Shown: positions 1-6,429 of the stretch, piece by piece
Position numbering within the stretch: the first letter of the stretch is position 1
Layout of the letters: each line of letters opens with the position of its first letter
NCBI GenBank assembly: GCA_013329295.1
Contig: DUKP01000044.1
Coordinates: forward strand, 1-6,649
Length of the DNA stretch: 6,649 nucleotides
Source of the DNA: Candidatus Poseidoniaceae archaeon
GTDB taxonomy: Archaea > Thermoplasmatota > Poseidoniia > Poseidoniales > Poseidoniaceae
Reading direction: 5' to 3'
Notes under the pieces: generated by a model
Databases searched by the model: none
What the model was told of the DNA's origin: nothing
Seen by the model: the letters and a program-made list of their open reading frames with translations, nothing else
Made by a program: the position numbers and the translations under genes

Positions 1-921
1 GATGGAGATGGTTTTGGTGATAATCAAGAAGGCGTTAATGCAGATGATTGTATTGACATTTCAGGAGATTCAATATTTGATAGACAAGGATGCTATGACT
101 TTGACGAGGATGGTTATTCAGATCCAGATAATTTTTGGGATACAGGAAATGGTGCAGATGCATTCCCACAAAATCCACTTCAGTGGTCAGATTTTGATGG
201 CGATGGATTAGGTGATAATTGGGGTAATTCAACATGGTTAGATAGGCCAGAAAATTGGCCAGGAGAATATGTTGAGTCAATTAATCTCAATGAGCAGGAT
301 GCATGTCCATTCCAAGCAGGTTCATCAAATCAGCAAGGAGTTTACGGCTGTCCCGACTTTGATGGTGATGGTTGGTATGATGGTATGGATGGTTTTGTTC
401 AAGAAGCTAGCCAATGGTTAGATTCTGATGGTGATGGGTTTGGAGATAATTTGGACGGAGTCAATGGAGATTATTGTCCAAATATTGCAGGTAATTCAAA
501 TCAAGATCGAAATGGTTGCATTGACTCTGATGGAGATGGTTATTCAAATATTGATGAATTTTGGACTAAATATAGTGGTGGAGATGTATTTCCCAATGAT
601 TCTTCACAATGGGCGGATTCCGATGGCGATGGATATGGAGATAATCCTGGAACTCCAATATCAGATGATTGTATAGATGTTGCAGGTGATTCAACAATTG
701 ATAGATTGGGATGCTCTGATTTTGATTCTGATGGATATTCTGATCCAACCGCAAATTGGAACATTTCGATGGGTGCTGATGCCTGTTCAAGTGTTATTGG
801 AAATTCAACAGTTGACCGATTTGGTTGCTATGATAGTGATGGTGATGGACATTCAAACAAAGATGATAATTGGGGTTACTCTGATGGTGCAGATGGTTAT
901 CCAGATGATCCAACAAGATGG
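1..921 (+). repeat. Tandem DxDGDG calcium-loop repeats in the coding region
   Basis: At DNA level the stretch repeats gatggtgatgg-like words many times; at protein level it is a two-part module. One part is a D-loop followed by a Cys pair (DDC..G.S..DR.GC). The other is a D-loop followed by GAD-x-FP..P..W. The copies are diverged, not identical, so they look old and kept by selection rather than recently expanded. Confidence 0.8.
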
Positions 922-1278
922 GGTCCACCTCCAAGTGCAGATGGTTCGTCATTTGGGACAATTGCAATTGCTGGTGGCGGAGTTCTAATTTTGATAATAA
1001 TTGGTTCTCTATTTTTCTTGCGAGGTCGAAACTCCAATAAGCAATACAATACAATGCAGATGAATCAAATGGGTCAGCAAAACTATCCAATGGTTCAACA
1101 ACAACCAGTACAACAACATAATTATGCTGCTGTTGCACAAAACCAAAGTTATCCTCAGCAACCAGTAGCTCAAGCAGATCCAGCGAGAGAGTATTACCAA
1201 AATCTAGTCAACCAAGGCTATCCACATGAACACGCTGTAGCATATACACAGCAGTATTTCCCTGGATTTATGGGTTAG
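1..1278 (+). CDS. Surface-anchored Asp-rich calcium-loop repeat protein (3' part, 5' end outside window)
   Basis: The reading frame is open from base 1, so this is the last 425 residues of a larger protein; the ATG at 385 is internal. Residues 1-307 are tandem aspartate-rich loops of the form DxDGDGxxD (starting near residues 1, 33, 64, 119, 141, 176, 206, 240 and 278), like thrombospondin type 3 calcium-binding repeats. Interleaved are five Cys pairs (17/31, 102/117, 159/173, 224/238, 262/276), mostly C-x13-C around G[DN]S..DR.GC, which suggests one disulfide per module. A PPPSADG linker (about 309-315) leads to one hydrophobic segment (319-340) followed by RGR, so the repeats should be outside and the tail inside. 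Residues 341-425 are Gln/Asn/Tyr-rich and end in a compact GYP...YTQQYFPGF block. Two TAG stops are adjacent (1276-1281). Expected role is a cell-surface or adhesion protein; ligand unknown. Confidence 0.88.
   Translation, partial: DGDGFGDNQEGVNADDCIDISGDSIFDRQGCYDFDEDGYSDPDNFWDTGNGADAFPQNPLQWSDFDGDGLGDNWGNSTWLDRPENWPGEYVESINLNEQDACPFQAGSSNQQGVYGCPDFDGDGWYDGMDGFVQEASQWLDSDGDGFGDNLDGVNGDYCPNIAGNSNQDRNGCIDSDGDGYSNIDEFWTKYSGGDVFPNDSSQWADSDGDGYGDNPGTPISDDCIDVAGDSTIDRLGCSDFDSDGYSDPTANWNISMGADACSSVIGNSTVDRFGCYDSDGDGHSNKDDNWGYSDGADGYPDDPTRWGPPPSADGSSFGTIAIAGGGVLILIIIGSLFFLRGRNSNKQYNTMQMNQMGQQNYPMVQQQPVQQHNYAAVAQNQSYPQQPVAQADPAREYYQNLVNQGYPHEHAVAYTQQYFPGFMG
955..1020 (+). other. Transmembrane anchor segment of the surface protein
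   Basis: These bases encode residues 319-340, a run of Gly, Ala, Val, Ile, Leu and Phe (AIAGGGVLILIIIGSLFFL) followed at once by Arg-Gly-Arg, as expected for a C-terminal stop-transfer helix with a cytoplasmic positive edge. Confidence 0.85.
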
Positions 1279-1281
1279 TAG

Positions 1282-1313
1282 AAAAGAATTGATAACAAAC
1301 AATTAAGTTATCA
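1282..1313 (-). terminator. Possible hairpin terminator between convergent genes
   Basis: TGATAAC at 1290-1296 and GTTATCA at 1307-1313 form a perfect 7-bp inverted repeat with a 10-base A/T-rich loop. The right arm contains the purP stop codon (1311-1313). Read on the minus strand the stem is followed by a T-rich stretch (1289-1281, TCAATTCTTTTC), which fits archaeal termination on T-rich DNA. On the plus strand no T-run follows. The stem is weak and A/T-rich, so this is a modest call. Confidence 0.35.
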
Positions 1314-2468
1314 GGTTAGTACTTCTAGAAGTCTATCTTGCTCAGCTGCCATACGTAGTTCCATAGCAATTCTTCTGCCACTTGACATAGGCTTTCTCCA
1401 AGTAGCATTGCCATAAGGATGGCCAACATTGACATGTACATTTGTGCCCCCGCCCAATCTAGGTGCAACATCATAAATGTAGTAATTCATGTCTTTGTCA
1501 ATACAAGTTTGCAAGCAGAATGGCCCGATAATACCTGGGTCGTAATGCTCTTTACTAGCCTTGATGAATTTCTCGCCTAGTTCGAATGCTTTTTCCAGCA
1601 AAGATTCTCTAATTGTAGCTGTATTGTGGCCTACAACAGTCATCTCAGGAATTTGCTGATGCAATGGCATAGTCATTTGTTGTGGAGCAGGTAATCTTAC
1701 ATGACCATCTAATGAAGATTCAAATCGCCAATCGACCCCAAGCAATTCTAATTTTTCTCCTTGTTCTGCTAATGGACTGTAAAAGAAATTTAAGTTAAAT
1801 ACTGGTCCAATGACGTATTTTTCTATTCTTGCCCCATCTAGTGATGCTTGATCAATAACACCGTTTTTCAATAACGCTTGAGACTTCTCAGTATATTCTT
1901 GATAAGATGCACATGTGAAGAAACCACGTTCTAATTTTTTCTGTGCATGATGCAGTTTTACGATTACTAGACAATCAATATCCTCAGGATTTTGTATTGC
2001 TTCAGGAAATGGTAATCCTGCTTTTTCTAGAATCCAATAATAATCTTGTTCCTCAGTGCGCTCTTCCATACGAAGCATATTTCTTGAGCCAAACAATGGA
2101 ACATGGAAATTATTTTCTACATCATCTATTGTTGAATAAGAAGTAAATGAACGATTAGGTATGTATACTACATTTCTCTTTCTCATTTCTACTTGCATCG
2201 ATTCTTTCATAACATCATTAAACGATTCCATAATAATTGTTTTATCTACCATGCCTCGTTTAACTCTTCCAGAATTTGTACGATGTGCCTTGAAATAATT
2301 GGCGTATGTTTTGTGTCTACCTTCCTTACAATATGCAACGGTAGGAAATCCTTCTTCTATTGCTCCATCACATATATCCAATGCTGAATGCGAAGCAGTC
2401 ATGCCAATTCTTAATTTCAATTGGTCATATTCTTCGACGATTTGGGCAATATCGTCCTTCTGTATCAT
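1311..2468 (-). CDS. purP: 5-formaminoimidazole-4-carboxamide ribotide synthetase (PurP), ATP-grasp
   Basis: Predicted to convert AICAR plus formate and ATP to FAICAR in archaeal purine (IMP) synthesis, in place of the folate-dependent PurH step; cytosolic. Length is 385 residues, close to the family. Using the ATG at 2474 as residue 1, the N-terminal family segment is seen at 26-45 (TASHSALDICDGAIEEGF) and 104-132 (YIPNRSF, VPLFGSRN); the ATP-grasp part is at 170-190 and 312-345 (GPFCLQ, YDVAPRLGGGTN); the family ending SSGRRIA...LLEVLT is at 364-387. Start: GAGG (2479-2476) lies 7 bases before the ATG at 2468 but only 1 base before the ATG at 2474, so 2468 is preferred. A weak TATA-like AAAATA lies about 27-32 bases upstream of 2474. 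Oddities: the ATP loop that I recall as GGRGYF reads KKLERGFF, and a recalled acidic E reads D in YDVAPR, so a paralogue with changed activity is possible. Confidence 0.92.
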   Translation of the reverse strand: MIQKDDIAQIVEEYDQLKLRIGMTASHSALDICDGAIEEGFPTVAYCKEGRHKTYANYFKAHRTNSGRVKRGMVDKTIIMESFNDVMKESMQVEMRKRNVVYIPNRSFTSYSTIDDVENNFHVPLFGSRNMLRMEERTEEQDYYWILEKAGLPFPEAIQNPEDIDCLVIVKLHHAQKKLERGFFTCASYQEYTEKSQALLKNGVIDQASLDGARIEKYVIGPVFNLNFFYSPLAEQGEKLELLGVDWRFESSLDGHVRLPAPQQMTMPLHQQIPEMTVVGHNTATIRESLLEKAFELGEKFIKASKEHYDPGIIGPFCLQTCIDKDMNYYIYDVAPRLGGGTNVHVNVGHPYGNATWRKPMSSGRRIAMELRMAAEQDRLLEVLT

Positions 2469-2521
2469 GGTCATGCCTCTTCATCGATTAGTTGACTCGG
2501 TATTTTGTTTTTGACATTATT

Positions 2522-3391
2522 CTATTTTTGCAATTGCATCAATTCTTCAGTAGAAAGAGTATCTCCAGACATCAATTTAGTCATCAAATCTTGTACCTCA
2601 ACTCTTGCCTTAGAACCGCCTTCTTCTACATCATTACCAGACATTGCAGCGGACATGTCTTGTATTGAGTGCAAGCAGCGTAAAGATACAATGTACAAGT
2701 GATGTGCTTTGTCAGCTTCTTTCTTGGATTTGCGTAACTCTCTATGGCATGATTCCGCCTTTTCTCGTTGCTTGTCAACTTCTTTGTTCCACTGTAGCAT
2801 TAATTCATGTGCTTCTTGAGCAGCATTTGCAGCAGTTTGTACTTCTTCATGAGCATCCTCTTGTTCTGCAAGAGCAATTTTTAATTCTTCTCGAAGACCT
2901 TTCATGTCTTCATTACTATCATCAATAGAAGTCATTTGTTTTAGTTTGGAACTTATTTCCTTCATTCTTTTCATAACTTTCTTTTCATTCTTACCGGTGT
3001 GTCTACCTTGTTCGAATTCTCTTTCCAATCTTTCAAGTTCTTTTCTGAGTTGATGAGAAGTAATAGGTCTCTGGCCACGTTTACCGCGTGAATTATCTTG
3101 CTCTACAGGGCCTCTTGATGAATCCATACGAGATTTAATTTCTTTGACTTTCTTATTTGCTTCTTGACGAATAACTTTCTTTTCACGAACCATTTCATTC
3201 ATTTGTTCTCTAATTTCTCTCTGCTCTCTAACTTGAACGATCAGTTCTTTGACTTCAGCATTTAATTCATTTCTTGCTGCAGAATGAGTTTTGGATTTCT
3301 TGTTCCACTCGTCTCGTGTCTCACGGAATTTAGTTGCTTTTTCATTTACCATATTCTTTTTTTGCTCAAGAACTTGATTAATTTCGCTCAT
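2522..3391 (-). CDS. COG1340-type archaeal coiled-coil protein
   Basis: A 289-residue soluble, highly charged protein, almost all heptad-like helix; no signal peptide, membrane segment or enzyme motif. Order (numbered from the GTG at 3403): N-terminal coil about 6-95; basic linker 96-115 (RGKRGQRP); a helical-hairpin segment 117-154 (ELERLEREF, loop, EKKVMKRMKEI); a second coil 165-250; and a C-terminal motif 270-292 (LMSGDTLSTEEL). This architecture matches archaeal COG1340, and the hairpin recalls the fungal polysome-associated protein Bfr1. Molecular function is unknown. The same hairpin and C-terminal motif occur in the nucleotidyltransferase at 4359-6428. Start: the ATG at 3391 follows AAGGTGA (3407-3401); a GTG at 3403 lies inside that SD-like stretch and is rejected. 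purP follows 53 bases after the stop, same strand, so co-transcription is possible. Confidence 0.8.
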   Translation of the reverse strand: MSEINQVLEQKKNMVNEKATKFRETRDEWNKKSKTHSAARNELNAEVKELIVQVREQREIREQMNEMVREKKVIRQEANKKVKEIKSRMDSSRGPVEQDNSRGKRGQRPITSHQLRKELERLEREFEQGRHTGKNEKKVMKRMKEISSKLKQMTSIDDSNEDMKGLREELKIALAEQEDAHEEVQTAANAAQEAHELMLQWNKEVDKQREKAESCHRELRKSKKEADKAHHLYIVSLRCLHSIQDMSAAMSGNDVEEGGSKARVEVQDLMTKLMSGDTLSTEELMQLQK

Positions 3392-3452
3392 TACAATACT
3401 CACCTTGCGTGCAAGATTCCCACCTTACACTGTTATGGCGAACTGTATCCCC

Positions 3453-3461
3453 CATTTAATG
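3453..3461 (-). promoter_or_regulatory. Weak TATA-like element upstream of the coiled-coil gene
   Basis: CATTAAATG on the minus strand lies in the roughly 105-base gap between the roadblock gene and the coiled-coil gene. A start about 26 bases downstream would leave a leader of about 40 bases carrying the SD. A short dyad (TTGAT, 3 bases, ATCAA; 3463-3475) lies just upstream. The match to an archaeal TATA box is poor. Confidence 0.25.
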
Positions 3462-3496
3462 CTTGATATCATCAATTGTTTGGATGAATCCATCGA

Positions 3497-3829
3497 TTAA
3501 CGAGATGTTGAATCGAAGTAAGTGTTTAATCGAGATACTGCGCTAGAAATTTCATTCCTTAACAATCCTAAATTAGAATTTGTCTCACATCCTACGACTA
3601 ATGTGAAATCTTTTACCAATTTGTGAATAATTATAATTCGTTCTTCAGTAATTATTGATGTCTGGTCATAATCTTCAGATGAGTAGAGTATTTCAGCAAA
3701 CTTCGATAGTTGCTCTTTGGTTTTACTATCATTAGGCTTTGAAGAGATAACGAATCCTTGATCATCAAGTATTGCAGCACTGAGGATGTAACTTGAATCA
3801 ATTAAGTCGGAGACTACAAACTCTTCCAT
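3497..3829 (-). CDS. Roadblock/LC7-domain protein
   Basis: A 110-residue stand-alone protein with the roadblock/LC7 fold pattern: strands near 14-31 (YILSAAILDDQGFVISS), a helix near 35-50 (SKTKEQLSKFAEILYSS), a strand pair near 57-80 (SIITEERIIIIHKL, DFTLVVGCE), and a C-terminal helix near 86-105 (LGLLRNEISSAVSRL). In the family such proteins dimerise and bind small Ras-like GTPases (MglA/Rag type), acting as regulators or scaffolds; archaea often encode several solo copies. No GTPase is visible in this window, so the partner is unknown. The ATG at 3829 has no SD but has a TATA-like box 22-30 bases upstream, which fits a leaderless transcript. It lies 40 bases after the acetyltransferase stop, same strand. 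Confidence 0.75.
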   Translation of the reverse strand: MEEFVVSDLIDSSYILSAAILDDQGFVISSKPNDSKTKEQLSKFAEILYSSEDYDQTSIITEERIIIIHKLVKDFTLVVGCETNSNLGLLRNEISSAVSRLNTYFDSTSR

Positions 3830-3850
3830 GCTTTGTCATATCGGTTGGGT

Positions 3851-3860
3851 GTATAATTTT
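3851..3860 (-). promoter_or_regulatory. TATA-like box for a leaderless roadblock transcript
   Basis: AAAATTATAC on the minus strand occupies positions -31 to -22 relative to the ATG at 3829, the distance at which an archaeal TATA box would start transcription at or next to the start codon. No SD is seen before this ATG, while several neighbouring genes have one, which supports a separate leaderless promoter. Confidence 0.45.
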
Positions 3861-3869
3861 TAGTCACAA

Positions 3870-4304
3870 TCAAAGATTTCCTACCATAAGAAATCCATCT
3901 TCGTTTGAATAATAATTTTTAAGTGTCTTTTCTATTTTCAAGCCGTGACGAGAATAGAATTTTTGAGCCTTAATATTTGATTTACGAACTTCTAACTGAA
4001 TCATTATTTTACCTTCAGATTTTGAGTGTCCAATTATATCATCAAGTATCATTGTCCCATGAGAATTATTTTGGACTTTTTTATCGATGACTAAAGCTAC
4101 TATACGAATCCGATTTTCCAATAAAGGCTTAGACCACATTACTCCCATTAGTGATTCTGGCAGTGGATAGAGACTAGTGTCTATGAGGATTTTATTTCCA
4201 AACCATTCGGGTATACTTAGCATTCTAAATGTATTTTCTGTATAACTTTCACCAGTTTCAGATATGAATAATTCAGTAATTTTTGATTGCCAGCTTTTTG
4301 GCAT
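3870..4304 (-). CDS. GNAT-family N-acetyltransferase (RimI-like)
   Basis: A 144-residue (or longer) protein with the GNAT fold, expected to transfer acetyl from acetyl-CoA to an amine such as a protein N-terminus. From ATG 4304: strand 4 and helix 3 at 67-91, with the CoA loop reading Q78-N-N-S-H-G83, so the first Gly of the usual [RQ]xxGxG is Ser; motif B at 104-132 (LEVRKSNIKAQKFYSRHGL), very typical of RimI-like enzymes, with N110, Y117 and G121; end at EDGFLMVGNL. The substrate cannot be told. The frame stays open 14 codons upstream of this ATG (to a TAA at 4349-4347), encoding LQWILGP, which looks like the missing first GNAT strand; the extension has no ATG, GTG or TTG, but an ATT at 4346 sits 7 bases after GAGG. 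The true protein may therefore be 158 residues. Probably coupled to the nucleotidyltransferase gene just upstream. Confidence 0.82.
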   Translation of the reverse strand: MPKSWQSKITELFISETGESYTENTFRMLSIPEWFGNKILIDTSLYPLPESLMGVMWSKPLLENRIRIVALVIDKKVQNNSHGTMILDDIIGHSKSEGKIMIQLEVRKSNIKAQKFYSRHGLKIEKTLKNYYSNEDGFLMVGNL

Positions 4305-4350
4305 TTCTTCTGGCTTTGGCCCTAAAATCCACTGGAGGTTGGAAATTTAA

Positions 4351-4358
4351 TCACCTCT
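4351..4358 (-). promoter_or_regulatory. Shine-Dalgarno just after the nucleotidyltransferase stop
   Basis: The minus strand reads AGAGGTGA directly after the TGA at 4361-4359. Its GAGG is 7 bases before the in-frame ATT at 4346, the same spacing as for the TTG start of the upstream gene, but about 50 bases before the first in-frame ATG (4304). It therefore argues for an upstream start of the acetyltransferase. Confidence 0.5.
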
Positions 4359-6428
4359 TCAAATATTTTTAGATGATTTGCCTCTTTTCCCTCTATGTGG
4401 TTGCAAAGTAGGTTTATTTTTCTTGGTCTTTTGATTATTACTTTTTTTATTATTATCAGATTGATTATTGACAGATTTTAGCCCACCACTTTTCAGTAAT
4501 AAATCGAGGTCTTGCAGGGAAAAGGAATCACCAGAAATAACTTTATTTTTGATTTCTTTAACATTCGTATCATTTTTTCTTCTCGTAGTTCGAGATTTTC
4601 GATTTTTATGTTGTTGCTTATTTGGTGTATGTTTTTGTTTTCTCAGCCATGCTTCTAATCGACCAACTTCACGACGGAGTTTTCGCCGTTCTTTCTTCAA
4701 AGGATTTAATTCAATAAGCAATCTTTTTGCTAAATCATCAAAGTCTCTAAAATTCCCTAAATTTTTGACATCGATGATTTCATGCTTTATGTCCTTAATA
4801 TGATTAATTGCGTTTTCTTGTTGATTGACCAATCGCAAAAATTCTCGATGGTGTTTTCTTGTTATCTTAGCATGTTCATGCATGCTTTGTAATTCAAAAA
4901 ACCAAGAAAATAAGGCCTTCTCTTTTTCAAATGATAATTCAATACCAGTTTCAGATTGCTTAGTTAAGTTGTGATATGTTCGGTGTAACTCATCCTCAAT
5001 TAAATGTACGGGTATGTAGTTATTGTTACTTGAATCTCGCTTACTTTGAGCTTCATCGATTTGCGATCTTCTTGGTCTTAATTCAGATGATAGTACAGAT
5101 TGTTCTTTTGCTAACTCAGCATTTCTTCTCAAAGCCTTTGACATTCTTATTGCATCATTTCTCTCACTTTCACGAATAGATACACTTTTCTCTACTATAT
5201 TCAATTGAGAATATAAGTTTTCCAAATCCGTCTTAATTTCAGATTCTGACAAATTTCTTAGGTCGCCAAAAAGGTCTAATTGAGGTGATTCAGGAATTAA
5301 CTCAGGGTATTTTACTTCACATATCGTTTCCCAATTATTATATTCATGCAACAAAGAATATGCACGTAAAACTTCATCTCTAATTTCAAACACTCCTTCA
5401 GCATCTAAAACAATACTCAAGTCATGAATCTCATCAAATGGGTCTTCTACAGGAAGGGAGTGTTTACCAAGACGCATTATTTTTTTATCTTGTATAGCAT
5501 TGCTAATTTTGGGTTTTTGATGATTCCAACCTTTCTGCTTTCTTGTAATAAGTGCACCTTCTCGAACAGAAATAACAAAATCATCCCATGGCCAATTGGT
5601 GGCTAAATTCGAGAAAAATGATATTATTAGTTCGGCTACAGTTTCATTATTTTTCGAGATAAATTTAGAATTAGAAACATCTTGCATAGAGACATCATAA
5701 TTTTGACCATCAATCTCAACAACATTAGTTCCATCTCTAGTGCATAGGTTAGGTATTACTGGTTCTTGCATGGTTTGCAGCGCATTTATCGCGATTAGTG
5801 TCCATGCATAAGATGAGAATGTTCCAGATGTTGGTTCACATATCCCTCTGTTTCTAGCCCAATACTTGATCGCTAGAATGAATGGTTTTACCCTTGGATC
5901 GACATCGCAATATCTTCGAAGTAGTTCTGTATTGTAAACTGATAAATTGTTATTCACTGATATGTCTACAGGAATCATCGATTGACTATCAATAAATTTT
6001 ACAATTGGGACTTTGGCATTAGTGATTAATTTCACATTTTTCATACTATCTTGATTTAACATTCTAGCGATTTTATTCAGAACCTTCTTTGGGGACTCTC
6101 CATTGAATTCTAAGCATAAATCGATATCACCGTTTGATAGGCTTAACCCTGACTCGAAGGAGCCAAAAGAGGATAGTTTTGAATTGATGAATTTGTTTGT
6201 CAAAATTTTCCTTAGGTGTTTGATGATACCATTTCTTCGCTGAATTAGAGGTTTGGTAATTTTTTGTGATTCGACAAATAGAGTTAATTGGCTTTCAAGT
6301 TTAGAGATGTAATCAGAACTTATTTTTGTCTCGCTAAATAGTTCATCACCTTTGATTGCTTTTATCACATATCCATAATTTACTAGATATTTTAAATCAA
6401 TATTTGATTGTTCAAAATCTGCTAACAA
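4359..6428 (-). CDS. Cid1/TRF4-like terminal nucleotidyltransferase (non-canonical poly(A)/poly(U) polymerase) fused to a COG1340-like coiled coil
   Basis: 689 residues (numbered from TTG 6428). Nucleotidyltransferase core: G89-S90, D101-x-D103 (NGDIDLCLEF) and D155 (PVDIS) form the metal site of the DNA polymerase beta superfamily. The central domain follows (NTELLRRY, IKYWARNRGI, SSYAW 205-209, PVIPNL). The PAP/25A-associated domain is at about 264-360 (VAELIISFF, WDDFVISVREG, LPVEDPF 325-331). This is the full layout of eukaryotic Cid1/TRF4 enzymes, which add A or U to RNA 3' ends. Residues 402-600 are coiled coil, with a hairpin segment (476-518) like the COG1340 protein in this window. 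Then come a basic linker (599-620), a motif VISGDSFSLQDLDLLL (630-645) and a Lys/Asn-rich tail. Start: AAGGAGG ends 7 bases before TTG 6428, one base after the upstream stop; starts at 6518/6515 would overlap that gene. Substrate and base choice are not determined. Confidence 0.88.
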   Translation of the reverse strand: MLADFEQSNIDLKYLVNYGYVIKAIKGDELFSETKISSDYISKLESQLTLFVESQKITKPLIQRRNGIIKHLRKILTNKFINSKLSSFGSFESGLSLSNGDIDLCLEFNGESPKKVLNKIARMLNQDSMKNVKLITNAKVPIVKFIDSQSMIPVDISVNNNLSVYNTELLRRYCDVDPRVKPFILAIKYWARNRGICEPTSGTFSSYAWTLIAINALQTMQEPVIPNLCTRDGTNVVEIDGQNYDVSMQDVSNSKFISKNNETVAELIISFFSNLATNWPWDDFVISVREGALITRKQKGWNHQKPKISNAIQDKKIMRLGKHSLPVEDPFDEIHDLSIVLDAEGVFEIRDEVLRAYSLLHEYNNWETICEVKYPELIPESPQLDLFGDLRNLSESEIKTDLENLYSQLNIVEKSVSIRESERNDAIRMSKALRRNAELAKEQSVLSSELRPRRSQIDEAQSKRDSSNNNYIPVHLIEDELHRTYHNLTKQSETGIELSFEKEKALFSWFFELQSMHEHAKITRKHHREFLRLVNQQENAINHIKDIKHEIIDVKNLGNFRDFDDLAKRLLIELNPLKKERRKLRREVGRLEAWLRKQKHTPNKQQHKNRKSRTTRRKNDTNVKEIKNKVISGDSFSLQDLDLLLKSGGLKSVNNQSDNNKKSNNQKTKKNKPTLQPHRGKRGKSSKNI

Positions 6429-6429
6429 G

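Noticed and set aside
1..921. Possible CRISPR or tandem DNA repeat
   Set aside because: The periodic words are coding repeats of Asp/Gly codons with diverged third bases and variable spacing, not identical repeats with unique spacers.
428..988. Other-frame open readings across the repeat region, both strands
   Set aside because: They exist because the gat/ggt-rich repeat avoids stops in shifted frames; their composition (Met/Ile/Gln or His/Asn-rich) is not protein-like.
3404..3415. Dyad CTTGC-GT-GCAAG just upstream of the coiled-coil gene
   Set aside because: Arms of 5 bases around a 2-base centre are short enough to occur by chance, and it partly underlies the SD region; no second copy was seen.
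3463..3475. Dyad TTGAT-ATC-ATCAA near the TATA-like element
   Set aside because: Short, A/T-rich and single; not enough for an operator call.
4468..4803. Plus-strand open frame opposite the nucleotidyltransferase tail
   Set aside because: Ser/Phe/Leu-rich antisense of a Lys-rich coding region, with no recognisable domain; treated as a shadow.
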